DNA from: Polaribacter litorisediminis
GTDB lineage: Bacteria > Bacteroidota > Bacteroidia > Flavobacteriales > Flavobacteriaceae
Reading direction: 5' to 3'
DNA: 64,000 bases
NCBI RefSeq assembly: GCF_019968605.1
Contig: NZ_CP082966.1
Coordinates: 1,475,001 to 1,539,000 of the forward strand
Both the position numbers and the translations under genes were made by a program. This document shows, in pieces, positions 34,879 through 43,592 of this stretch. Position 1 is the stretch's first letter. The number at the start of each line of letters is the position of its first letter. The notes beneath the pieces were generated by a model that was given only the letters and a program-made list of their open reading frames with translations, searched no databases and was not told where the DNA came from.

Positions 34879-35252
34879 AACGAATAATAGGCAATAAATA
34901 GATTTATACTCATAAATAAAAAAGCTGGAAACGATTTGTACAATGCATCTTTTACCCTTAAATGCATAATTATAGAGCCGAGCAGTAGCGCAGCTAAACC
35001 TAAACTTCCTATTATAGCCAAATTCTCAAAATAAATAGAACTCAGTAATATAAGGGCTAAACTTACTTTTAAAAAACCTATGAAGTAACAAAATGACTTA
35101 GATAAGCCATATACTCGAAACTCTTCAAATATATTTTTTGCATTACCACCTCTCCACTTGGTCGCTTTTTGGGGCTGAATTAACCAAACATTTAAGATAC
35201 TAATGCCCACAATTAATTTTAAAGTGATGATAATATAGTCGATTATAGTCAT
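34875..35252 (-). CDS. DoxX-like small membrane protein
   Basis: A 125-residue protein with four membrane segments (about residues 5-25, 52-75, 80-98 and 108-124). The WRGGNAKNIFEEFRVYGLS loop and LKVSLALILL resemble the DoxX-like family. The conserved SFPAFLF segment before the last helix matches SAPSFTF in the convergent neighbour, so the two are distant paralogues arranged tail to tail with a four-base overlap. No function is assigned. Confidence 0.7.
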   Translation of the reverse strand: MTIIDYIIITLKLIVGISILNVWLIQPQKATKWRGGNAKNIFEEFRVYGLSKSFCYFIGFLKVSLALILLSSIYFENLAIIGSLGLAALLLGSIIMHLRVKDALYKSFPAFLFMSINLFIAYYSF

Positions 35253-35463
35253 AATTATTTCATTTTTGATAATGCCTAAATTAAGAAAATAATTTTAGTT
35301 TAATAGCCATTTCGTATAGAATCTATTTTTATGCATTGTTAATGGAGTATCTCCTACTCATATTTTAAAAATAACAAAGATTTAAGCTTTTATAAAGTGA
35401 ATGTATCTATATAAATTCGCTGAACCCGTATATTTGTTTTTTTATAAAATTATTTAATCAAAT

Positions 35464-36033
35464 TTGGAGCAAATAAAGGCATATTTAGATCAAGTCGCTA
35501 CGATATCTCAAGCAGATTGGGAGTTTTTTATTTCAAAATTACAGCGTCGTGAGATACCGAAGAAATCCGTTTTTTTGCAAATCAATGAAATAGAAAATCA
35601 TATTTCCTTTATAGAGTCTGGAGTGGTACGTTTGTTTATCCCAAAAGAAAATCCAGAAAAAGAAATTACATTTGGCTTTAGTTTTAAAGATCAATTTATT
35701 AGCGCTTATGATTCCTTTTTAACACAAAAACCCTCTTTATATCAACTGCAATCTCTTACCAAAACAACTCTTTTAAGTATTACTTATCGTGATTTACAAG
35801 AAGTTTATAAAACTACTCAGATTGGTAATTTAATAGGGAGATTAACGGCAGAGCGTCTTTTTCTTATCAAATCTAAACGAGAACAAAATTTATTAAATCT
35901 TACTGCAGAAGAGCGCTATAAAAGATTATTTAAAGAAAGACCAGAACTTCTAAAAGTGATTCCTCTAAAATATATTAGTTCTTATATTGGCGTTACAGCG
36001 CAAGCTTTAAGTCGTATTCGAAAACGTGTTTAA
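35464..36033 (+). CDS. Crp/Fnr family transcriptional regulator
   Basis: A 189-residue regulator. The N-terminal cyclic-nucleotide-binding fold (about residues 20-120) contains FLQINEIENHISFIESGVVRLF. The short C-terminal helix-turn-helix is ISSYIGVTAQALSRIRKR. It has no Fe-S cysteines, and the nucleotide-binding arginine motif is not obvious, as in many Bacteroidota members. Translation probably starts at TTG (35464). It lies 57 bases upstream of the desaturase on the same strand, and could control membrane lipid or neighbouring DoxX-like genes. Confidence 0.88.
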   Translation: MEQIKAYLDQVATISQADWEFFISKLQRREIPKKSVFLQINEIENHISFIESGVVRLFIPKENPEKEITFGFSFKDQFISAYDSFLTQKPSLYQLQSLTKTTLLSITYRDLQEVYKTTQIGNLIGRLTAERLFLIKSKREQNLLNLTAEERYKRLFKERPELLKVIPLKYISSYIGVTAQALSRIRKRV

Positions 36034-36090
36034 TTGATTTAGGTTCATTGTTTGCTGCATTTTATCAGATTATCTTTGTAAAAAAAACAA

Positions 36091-36819
36091 ATGATCATCA
36101 TCCTTTTTATCCTAACGCTTTGGTACGGGGGCTTATTTTTTCAATCTTTCTTTTTGCATCGGTATGCCGCACATCAAGTTTTTACGATGTCTAAATTTAT
36201 GGAGCGTATGACATTCGTTTTTACTTGGATTTTTCAAGGTTCTAGTTATTTGAGTGCGTATGGTTACGGAATTATGCATAGAATGCACCATGCGTATACG
36301 GATACTGAAAAAGATCCCCACTCCCCTTCTTATGATGCCAATTTGTTTGCAATGATGTGGAAAACCAAAACCATATATCAGGATATAAATGATCAAAAAA
36401 TTGCTGTAGATGCAAAATTTACTAAAAATGTTCCGCAATGGAAAACATTTGATGCTTTTGCAAGCTCTCGATTTTCTCGACTGCTTTGGATTACTTTTTA
36501 CATCCTTTTCTTTGCTTATTTTGCAACAGCTTTATGGCAATGGTTTTTGTTACCCATCGCACTTTTAATGGCACCAATTCATGGTGTAATTATCAATTGG
36601 TTTGGTCATATTTATGGGTATGTAAATTATAAGATGAAAAATACGAGTAAAAATTTATTTCATTTTGATTTTTTAATGATGGGCGAAGGATATCATAACA
36701 ATCACCATAAACATGCTAGTAGCGCAAATTTTGGGGTAAAATGGCATGAAGTTGATGTAACCTACATGATTATTAAAGTACTAGATTTCTTTAAAATAAT
36801 TCAGTTAAAGAAAAATTAG
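36091..36819 (+). CDS. Acyl-CoA/acyl-lipid desaturase
   Basis: Membrane di-iron fatty acid desaturase of 242 residues. The three His boxes are complete: HRYAAH near residue 23, HRMHHAYTD near 63, and GYHNNHH near 207. It probably introduces a delta-9 type double bond and so helps fluidity at low temperature, which would suit a marine flavobacterium. It is shorter than many family members at the N terminus, with the first helix just before box 1. It follows the Crp-type regulator gene. Confidence 0.9.
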   Translation: MIIILFILTLWYGGLFFQSFFLHRYAAHQVFTMSKFMERMTFVFTWIFQGSSYLSAYGYGIMHRMHHAYTDTEKDPHSPSYDANLFAMMWKTKTIYQDINDQKIAVDAKFTKNVPQWKTFDAFASSRFSRLLWITFYILFFAYFATALWQWFLLPIALLMAPIHGVIINWFGHIYGYVNYKMKNTSKNLFHFDFLMMGEGYHNNHHKHASSANFGVKWHEVDVTYMIIKVLDFFKIIQLKKN

Positions 36820-36849
36820 TACAACATAGGTGTTTTTTGCAGCTAAAAT

Positions 36850-38160
36850 CTAAACGGTATACATTCTAACTTTCTTCTTTTTTAAGCGAGCGTTATTCAG
36901 TTTTTCCACCAAACTTTCGGCTAAACTCAAAGGAACGGCTACAAAGGCACAATCTTGTTTCAATTCGATACCTCCCAATTGATCTTTAGATAATTTGCCT
37001 TGTTTGATAAACAATCCTGCAATATCACCTTTTGAAATTTTATCCTTTCTTCCGCCAGAAATAAAAACAGTTTCCCAATAAGCAGGTTTTCTTTCTGCTT
37101 GTTTAGAAATATCTTGTACTGCTGCATTTTTTATAAAATCGGGTAAGTGTTCGTCTTTCCATTTTAAAACATAAGCGGTTCCAGTGGCAGAAACTCTTGC
37201 TGTTCGCCCATTTCTGTGTGTAAATTCTTCAATAGCATTTGGCAATTCATAATGAATTATATAATTCATTTCAGGAACATCAATTCCTCTTGCTGCTAAA
37301 TCCGTGGCAATTAAAATTTGATTGGTTCCGTTTCTAAATTTTATCAAAGAACGTTCTCTATCTTTCTGTTCCATGCCGCCACTAAAACAACCATGTCTAA
37401 TATTTTTACTTTCTAAAAAAGTACTCACATTATGGATGCTATCTTTTAAGTTACAGAATATAATTCCTTGCTGATTGCCTAAATGATTTAATAAATGTAA
37501 CAAGGTATTTAGTTTATTTTTGGCTGGAGAAATTACCGTTTTTACAACTAATTTAGAAGTTGTTGCTTTTAAATAATTTACGGTATTTGGCTTTGTTAAA
37601 CCAACAAAATCAGGAATCTCAACTCCCTGTGTAGCAGAGGTTAATATTCGTTTATCTAAACAACTTAATTGATTGATAATTCCTCTCATTTCATATTCAA
37701 AACCAACTTCTAATGATTTATCAAACTCATCTAAAATTAATATTTTTATAAAATCTTTAGAGAATCTTTCATTTACAAAATGGTCAGAAACTCTTCCTGG
37801 AGTTCCAATTAATATGGCAGGCACATGTTTTAATTCAATTTTATCTTTAGACATGGGTCTACCGCCATAAACCGCATTTACTTTATAACCTGACCCCATA
37901 GAACGAATGACTTGTTCAATTTGAATGGCTAATTCTCTTGAAGGCACTAAAATTAATGCCTGAACTTCTTCTAAGTCAGGATCTAATCTTTTTAACAACG
38001 GTAACGAAAAAGCCAAGGTTTTTCCGGTTCCTGTTGGCGAAAGTAGAATTGTATTCTCATTTTTATTGATGGTAGCAATAGCTTCCTCTTGCATCGGGTT
38101 TAACTGAACAATATTCAGTTTTTGTAATATTTCTTTTTGTCCTTTGATGTGATTTGCCAT
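36850..38160 (-). CDS. dbpA: DEAD-box RNA helicase DbpA
   Basis: A 436-residue DEAD-box helicase with both RecA domains and a C-terminal RNA-binding domain of the DbpA type (last 75 residues; VFISGGRKDKISKGDIAGLFI), which recognises 23S rRNA hairpin 92 in known members. Walker A is SPTGTGKT, motif II is DEFD rather than DEAD, motif III is SAT, and motif VI is HRNGRTARV. It probably assists large-subunit assembly. The ATG at 38160 starts ANHIKGQKEIL; the convergent desaturase gene ends 30 bases away. Confidence 0.92.
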   Translation of the reverse strand: MANHIKGQKEILQKLNIVQLNPMQEEAIATINKNENTILLSPTGTGKTLAFSLPLLKRLDPDLEEVQALILVPSRELAIQIEQVIRSMGSGYKVNAVYGGRPMSKDKIELKHVPAILIGTPGRVSDHFVNERFSKDFIKILILDEFDKSLEVGFEYEMRGIINQLSCLDKRILTSATQGVEIPDFVGLTKPNTVNYLKATTSKLVVKTVISPAKNKLNTLLHLLNHLGNQQGIIFCNLKDSIHNVSTFLESKNIRHGCFSGGMEQKDRERSLIKFRNGTNQILIATDLAARGIDVPEMNYIIHYELPNAIEEFTHRNGRTARVSATGTAYVLKWKDEHLPDFIKNAAVQDISKQAERKPAYWETVFISGGRKDKISKGDIAGLFIKQGKLSKDQLGGIELKQDCAFVAVPLSLAESLVEKLNNARLKKKKVRMYTV

Positions 38161-38358
38161 AATGATTGCTAATTTTTTATCTGTTTGATGCTCCTAATTT
38201 TAAGGCCATCTATTTTTAAAATATACTTTTGTTTTCAGTAACAAAAGTCGATGCACACAATTTAATTTTTCTATAATTACTAGTAAAATTACAAAAGGAT
38301 AAATAACAAGAATCCCATTGCAATTTTCGAACAAATTACCGTTGTAAGAGGAGTAAAC

Positions 38359-39894
38359 TTACCAATCTATTGGAAAATAATCTTTAAGAAACTTACCTGA
38401 CCAATGTTTTCCGGTATTAATTCCATCGATTAAAGGATCCATCACTCTTGCTGCACCATCAACAATATCTAACGGTGGTTGAAAATCGTGTACTTCTTCT
38501 TTCTTTTTTGATAATTCTGCAGGATCCTCATCAGTAACCCAACCTGTATCTACTGCATTCATATAAATACCTTTCTTAGCAAACGTGGCAGATGAAGTAT
38601 GTGTTAACATATTTAAAGCCGCTTTTGCCATATTGGTATGCGGATGCCTGTCTACTTTTTTAAATCGATGAAACTTTCCTTCCATTGCAGAAACATTGAT
38701 AATATGTTTTTTACCTGTGTTTTCTTTCATCATTAAATTAGACAAACGATTGCATAACACAAAAGGAGCTACCGCGTTTACCAATTGAACTTCCACCATT
38801 TCAGTAGTTTCGATTTCACCTAATTTTAAACGCCAACTATTGGTTTTTCTTAAATCTACTTGTTGCAAATCCGCATCTAATTTTCCTTCCGGAAAAACTT
38901 CGGCAGTTTGTAAAGAAGTATCGAAACTATAGGGAATTTGAGATAATGCTGCCGAGTTTCGCAATCCGATGCCAGGTTCTGGACCATGCCAAGTTATGGG
39001 TAACACATTATTTTTATTTGTTTTAGAAGATGAAGCGCTCAGGTCTGCAATTTCTTTTAAACACTCTTGATGATTTTCTAATAATCTTTGTGCCAATTTT
39101 GGTAACTCTGAAATAGGTTTTTTCTCATTTTCCATCAAATGAAGGTAAAAACCAGAAGGCCTTCTTACAGTTTGTGCCGCATTATTGATTAAAATATCCA
39201 AACGATCATATTTTTGTTCAATATAGTTGCAGAAAATTTCTACACTAGGAATGTGTCTTAAATCTAATCCATGAATGTGTAAACGATGACTCCAATCTTT
39301 ATAATCTTCTTCTTTTGCAAAACGAATAGCAGAATCCGCAGGAAAACGGGTGGTTGCTATCACCGTTGCTCCAGATCGCAAAGCCATTAAGGTTATGTGA
39401 TACCCTATTTTTAATCGAGAACCTGTAATGACTGCAACTTGATCTTTTAAATCTGCGGATTGAAAACGTTTTGCATAATTTAAATCGCCACAATCTGTGC
39501 ACATGGTATCATAAAAATGATGCAATTTTGTAAAAACAGCCTTACAAACATAACAATTTCTGGGGGATTCTAATTCAGGAGTATCCTCTGATATAGAAGC
39601 TGCTGATAATAATTTCGGAGCTACAAATAACTCGGCTTCTCTTGCAGAACGTATTCCAGTTGATTTTCTTGCATGTTTATCGCTTTCTATTTGCTTGCGT
39701 TTTGCAGCTTTTTTAGCATCCTTTCTTCTTCGCTGAAATTCATTTCTATTGGGTCGAGACAATTCTCCTGCCACCTTAAAAAGGGCTATTCTTTGCGCTT
39801 CAGGAATTTCAAAAAGCTGATTGGTATTCTCCAATAAACTTTGTAAAGTTTTAATACAAGCAGTAATTTCTGGATTGTTATTTTTATCACTCAT
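38359..39894 (-). CDS. Zinc-ribbon short-chain dehydrogenase-like protein
   Basis: A 511-residue protein with an unusual layout. A highly charged helical N-terminal part (1-100) precedes a Cys4 motif (C114, C117, C132, C135), then an SDR Rossmann domain from about 150. The nucleotide motif is TGSRLKIGY (157-165), and INNAAQT (236-242) is present. The catalytic Ser402 is kept, but the YxxxK motif reads T420-N-M-A-K424, lacking the Tyr. An insert of about 120 residues lies between the NNAA and Ser blocks. Rossmann binding of NAD(P) is likely; ordinary SDR oxidoreductase chemistry is doubtful. Confidence 0.82.
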   Translation of the reverse strand: MSDKNNNPEITACIKTLQSLLENTNQLFEIPEAQRIALFKVAGELSRPNRNEFQRRRKDAKKAAKRKQIESDKHARKSTGIRSAREAELFVAPKLLSAASISEDTPELESPRNCYVCKAVFTKLHHFYDTMCTDCGDLNYAKRFQSADLKDQVAVITGSRLKIGYHITLMALRSGATVIATTRFPADSAIRFAKEEDYKDWSHRLHIHGLDLRHIPSVEIFCNYIEQKYDRLDILINNAAQTVRRPSGFYLHLMENEKKPISELPKLAQRLLENHQECLKEIADLSASSSKTNKNNVLPITWHGPEPGIGLRNSAALSQIPYSFDTSLQTAEVFPEGKLDADLQQVDLRKTNSWRLKLGEIETTEMVEVQLVNAVAPFVLCNRLSNLMMKENTGKKHIINVSAMEGKFHRFKKVDRHPHTNMAKAALNMLTHTSSATFAKKGIYMNAVDTGWVTDEDPAELSKKKEEVHDFQPPLDIVDGAARVMDPLIDGINTGKHWSGKFLKDYFPIDW

Positions 39895-39955
39895 AAAAAA
39901 ATACGTTATCTTTTAAAAACAGTTTAATTTTGAAACAAAATTGATGGTTATAAAA

Positions 39956-41296
39956 TTATTTTCTCTTTGTTTTTTTAGAATCTTCCGTTTTAGAAATTTT
40001 TGAATTTGTTTGATTTAAATAATCTGCCAATACTTTTTCAATCAATTCTTCTTTTGTTAAATGATGAAAAACCGTTCTAACCTTTCTTTTAAAATCTTCA
40101 GAAACTGTTTTGTTAGGTTTGGTTTTAAATATTTTTTTTGCCCATAAGAGACCGTTATTTTCTTCTATACTTTGGGCATCTGCTTTTTGATAGGCATTAA
40201 AAGTAATGCCTAATTCATTCTGAAAATCAGCAATATCTGCTGCTTCTTCTTTCTGTAAAATGGTTAACGAAAGTCCCTTTGCTCCTGCTCTTGCCGTTCG
40301 TCCGCTTCTATGCACATAGGCATCATAAGTGTCTGGTAAATGATAATTCACCACGTAGGAAATTTCTTTTACATCAATTCCTCTAGCGGCTAAATCTGTA
40401 GCTACTAAAATATCGATATGACCTTCTCGAAATTGTCCCATAATTCGATCTCGAATTCCTTGCGTTAAACTTCCATGAATCGCTCCAGAAGAGAATTTAT
40501 GAATGGCTAAATTCTTAGCTAATTTATTAACAGCGGCTTTCGTTTTACAAAAAATAATACCTCTTTGCCCTTCTTTAGCGTTTAAAAAGTGCAATAAAAC
40601 CTCTAGTTTTTCTATTGGTTCTACAATTACGTATTGGTGCTCAATTCCTTGATGTCCTAAGGTTTTCATATCGGCTTCAATTTGAACAACCTCCTTAGAC
40701 ATATAATTATTTACGAGCTGTCTAATCGATCCGGGCATCGTTGCTGTAAACAATAAAGTTCTTCTTTTTTTGGGAATTTCTCTAATAATACTATCCAATC
40801 CTTCTTTTAAAGCGCTAACCATTTCATCGGCTTCATCTAAAATAAAATAAGAAATATTTTTTATGTTGATGGCTTTACGGCTCACTAAATCAGCTAAACG
40901 TCCGGGCGTTGCAACCACAATATGTGTGGTTTCTTTTAATCTTTCAATTTGAGGTTTAATCGGAATTCCCCCACAAATAACTGCCATGGATATTTCTGGA
41001 GTATTTGAAGCAAATGCTTTTAAATTTGCATGAATTTGTTGTCCTAATTCTCTTGTTGGTGCTAAAATTACAGCTTGAATATTGTCCTTTTTTGTATCCA
41101 TTAATTGGAGTAATGGCAAACCAAAAGCCGCAGTTTTTCCGGTTCCTGTTTTTGCCAAGGCAACTACATCTTCTTTTTGATGCAATAGTACAGGAATCAC
41201 CTTTTTTTGAATATCTGTGGGTACAGAGATTTTTAAAGCCGTTAAACTTTGTTGTAATTGTTGATGAATTCCTAAATCAGAAAAGGTCTTTGACAT
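39956..41296 (-). CDS. rhlE: DEAD-box RNA helicase, RhlE-like
   Basis: A 446-residue helicase from the ATG at 41296 (MSKTFSDLGIH), preferred over an upstream in-frame start because a promoter -7 element lies just before it. Both RecA domains are complete: AKTGTGKTAAFGLP, APTRELGQQ, TPGRLAD, DEADEM, FTATM, and HRSGRTARAG in motif VI. A basic C-terminal tail (KISKTEDSKKTKRK) follows. It has no DbpA RNA-binding domain, so it groups with RhlE/CsdA-type general RNA helicases involved in ribosome assembly or cold growth. Confidence 0.92.
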   Translation of the reverse strand: MSKTFSDLGIHQQLQQSLTALKISVPTDIQKKVIPVLLHQKEDVVALAKTGTGKTAAFGLPLLQLMDTKKDNIQAVILAPTRELGQQIHANLKAFASNTPEISMAVICGGIPIKPQIERLKETTHIVVATPGRLADLVSRKAINIKNISYFILDEADEMVSALKEGLDSIIREIPKKRRTLLFTATMPGSIRQLVNNYMSKEVVQIEADMKTLGHQGIEHQYVIVEPIEKLEVLLHFLNAKEGQRGIIFCKTKAAVNKLAKNLAIHKFSSGAIHGSLTQGIRDRIMGQFREGHIDILVATDLAARGIDVKEISYVVNYHLPDTYDAYVHRSGRTARAGAKGLSLTILQKEEAADIADFQNELGITFNAYQKADAQSIEENNGLLWAKKIFKTKPNKTVSEDFKRKVRTVFHHLTKEELIEKVLADYLNQTNSKISKTEDSKKTKRK

Positions 41297-41310
41297 TTTT
41301 AAAATTTGTA

Positions 41311-41318
41311 CAAAGGTA
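41311..41318 (-). promoter_or_regulatory. Candidate -7 promoter element of the RhlE-like gene
   Basis: On the minus strand TACCTTTG matches TAnnTTTG, 15 bases before the ATG at 41296. The resulting leader would be very short, which supports that ATG as the true start. Confidence 0.5.
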
Positions 41319-41451
41319 ACGACACTTTTTAAAAGGAAAAACACCAATGACTTATAATTATTAAAATCATTTAGTGTTTAAATATGTGAAATTCCTTGAG
41401 AAGACTATTTTAAAAATGTTATAAAAAAAAACTATCCTCAAATGCAAGATA

Positions 41452-41655
41452 TTAACAAGCAATATGATATTTTGTGTTTTCTATGATGTAACTTTTTAAA
41501 ACTCCTTTAGTTTTAAGCTCATCCATAATTGTATAAAGTGACAATATCATGTTTACATTGTCTACTTTTTTTAAAATTTGAAAACTTGTTAAAGGTTCTT
41601 GTTTGATCGTGTTTAATACTGATACTTGTTCTGGAGTAAGATTGTTTAGTTTCAT
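41452..41655 (-). CDS. Small winged-helix-like protein, unknown
   Basis: A 67-residue protein, NLTPEQVSVLNTIKQEPLTSFQILKK..., with a helix-rich pattern resembling a small winged helix of the MarR or PadR type. No family is recognised with confidence. The gene is alone between the RhlE-like gene and a long spacer. A 14-base direct repeat overlaps the region just upstream of its ATG. It may be a DNA-binding protein that regulates itself, but this is inference. Confidence 0.5.
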   Translation of the reverse strand: MKLNNLTPEQVSVLNTIKQEPLTSFQILKKVDNVNMILSLYTIMDELKTKGVLKSYIIENTKYHIAC

Positions 41656-41684
41656 AATATGGGGTTTTAAAATATGGGGTTTTA
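41656..41684. repeat. 14-base direct repeat upstream of the small gene
   Basis: AATATGGGGTTTTA occurs at 41656-41669 and again at 41671-41684, directly before the start codon of the 67-residue gene. A two-site operator or translational repeat is possible. Confidence 0.6.
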
Positions 41685-41948
41685 TACTGTAAATTTATAG
41701 AGATGTAAGCGTCAGGTTTATAATATTAGACAATCTCCCATTTACAGTCTTCGAAATGTAAGTTTTTATAGATGAACTGTATTTTTTAATTATAAAATAT
41801 CGACGAATAGGATTTTAAGTATTTTTTACAAATTTAGAATCTATAGAAATTTTAGACATTTTATGAAAACAATAAAAAAATTGCAGCAAAATTTTTATAA
41901 TGGCTGAATTCAAATCTTAAATGACATCTCTTTTTTATTTGAAATAAT

Positions 41949-43463
41949 TTAATTTGATTCCATTTTTTTTAAATACTCGACTACAGCTTTTCGAATATCA
42001 GAAGCTAATTCATCTTCTTTAGGGCTATAAACACTTAAAACCTCTTTATTTTCGGATGATAAGAAAGGAATATCAAATCCTTTTAATAAATAGTCAGAAA
42101 AAGCGACTGTATATGTTTTATTGATATTCAATTCTTTGTTTTGAATCATCCACTTCTCTCCTACTTTTTCAGCATTAAAACGTTGTAAATAGGCTCCTGT
42201 TCCAGCTGCTAAAAGTCCATAATCTAAAACACGTTTTAACAATCTTCCTTTAATTTGAACTTTTAAAACAGGACCTCCATAAGGCAGCACTCTAAAAATA
42301 TCAACAGCATTAATGGCGCCTGTTAATTGATCATCAATTCTTATGGATCCTCCGTTCACCAAAGCACAATCTACTGAATCATCAAAAGCGAAAGACATCG
42401 ATTTTGTAATGATTTCTCCTAAATTAGTTTGAATACTTCTAATTGGAGTATCTCGGCCATCTAAAGGAGTTTTTGCAGTGTAAATTACTTCCTCTGGATT
42501 AGGAATAATATTTTTAATTTTTGAAGTTAAAATAGTTTGCCATTTATCAACAATTTGAGCAACTTTCTCATCTGATTTTATGGAAGAATTTATTTCTTTC
42601 AATTCAGATTTTACACTTGTTTTTTTTGTCTTTTTATCAAAAGAAATTCTATGAATATACGCTGTTTTAGCATTGGCATCCGCTTTAGAAATAAGCACAC
42701 TTCCAATGGTGTCATATGAATTGGTATGTTCATGACCTCCCATAATTAAGGGCAAATTAGGAATTAATTTTGCAATTCTTTTATCGTTGGTTAATTTTAC
42801 ATGTGTTAACCCAAAAACAACATCCACAGAATCTTGTAATGCGGCATAAGAGGCTCTTGCTTTTACAAACATATTACCGTATTGTACAAATTCTTTTGGA
42901 TTAGACGGAATGCAAACACTTATAAAACCTACTTTAATGGTCGTTCCATCTTCATCAGAAAATTCTTTGATAAAGGTTTCGTTTACAGGTTCTTTTTTAC
43001 CGTTTATTTCTTTGTAAAAAGGCATCGATTTTTCTTTAGTTTTTAATTTTACATTCGCAGAAATCCAAGGAAAATTACTTTCATTTAAACGTTTTTGTAA
43101 ATCTTTCTGTGAAATATCAAATTCATGATTTCCAAAGGCTACCAAATCAAAATTCATAGAATTCATAACTTCTACCATTTGTTTTCCACGAACTCTTTCT
43201 CCATCAACTTTTATAGTTCCTAGCAAAGACGGACTTAAAAAATCTCCCGCCATAAAAAGCATGGTATTCTTATTTTCTTTTAGTAATTCTTTGTGAACGG
43301 TTTCTACTCGTGCCATTCCGCCAAATTCACCTCCTTGAATAGGTGCAATTTCATATACATCGTTTACCTGAAGAAATGTAAAATCTATTTTGCCATCTTC
43401 TTTTTGACAGGAAAAAATTGTAAATACAATAATTAAAAGGAGTATTTTTTTATAGAGTTCCAT
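41949..43463 (-). CDS. 5'-nucleotidase family lipoprotein, UshA-like
   Basis: A 504-residue surface or periplasmic metallophosphatase. The N terminus is a lipoprotein signal with Cys19 in IFSC. The calcineurin-like domain (about 27-300) has QVNDVYEI, GDFLSPS, FGNHEFD and GGHEHTN, with the metal-binding Asp, Asn and His residues. The 5'-nucleotidase C-terminal domain (about 330-480) has NGGSIRI and GLLAAGTGAYL. Expected activity is removal of phosphate from extracellular nucleotides for nucleoside or phosphate uptake. No neighbour is clearly linked. Confidence 0.9.
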   Translation of the reverse strand: MELYKKILLLIIVFTIFSCQKEDGKIDFTFLQVNDVYEIAPIQGGEFGGMARVETVHKELLKENKNTMLFMAGDFLSPSLLGTIKVDGERVRGKQMVEVMNSMNFDLVAFGNHEFDISQKDLQKRLNESNFPWISANVKLKTKEKSMPFYKEINGKKEPVNETFIKEFSDEDGTTIKVGFISVCIPSNPKEFVQYGNMFVKARASYAALQDSVDVVFGLTHVKLTNDKRIAKLIPNLPLIMGGHEHTNSYDTIGSVLISKADANAKTAYIHRISFDKKTKKTSVKSELKEINSSIKSDEKVAQIVDKWQTILTSKIKNIIPNPEEVIYTAKTPLDGRDTPIRSIQTNLGEIITKSMSFAFDDSVDCALVNGGSIRIDDQLTGAINAVDIFRVLPYGGPVLKVQIKGRLLKRVLDYGLLAAGTGAYLQRFNAEKVGEKWMIQNKELNINKTYTVAFSDYLLKGFDIPFLSSENKEVLSVYSPKEDELASDIRKAVVEYLKKMESN

Positions 43464-43522
43464 AAAATTGTTTTAAAACTAAAAAATTAATTTATATTTT
43501 TTACAAAATATGTTTACAGTTT

Positions 43523-43530
43523 CAAAAGTA
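43523..43530 (-). promoter_or_regulatory. Candidate -7 promoter element of the 5'-nucleotidase gene
   Basis: TACTTTTG on the minus strand matches TAnnTTTG about 60 bases before the ATG at 43463. Confidence 0.4.
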
Positions 43531-43544
43531 ATCACATAAAACAA

Positions 43545-43572
43545 CAAAACCCATCAAAATTGATGGGTTTTG
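43545..43572 (-). terminator. Terminator after the CHRD lipoprotein gene
   Basis: CAAAACCCATCAA, two-base loop, TTGATGGGTTTTG: perfect 13-bp inverted repeat with a T-rich tail on the minus strand, 20 bases past the stop at 43593. Confidence 0.8.
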
Positions 43573-43592
43573 TTCTGAATATATAAATTTAT

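Noticed and set aside
36133..36438. Minus-strand 101-residue frame
   Set aside because: Lies wholly antisense to the desaturase, whose three His boxes are intact.
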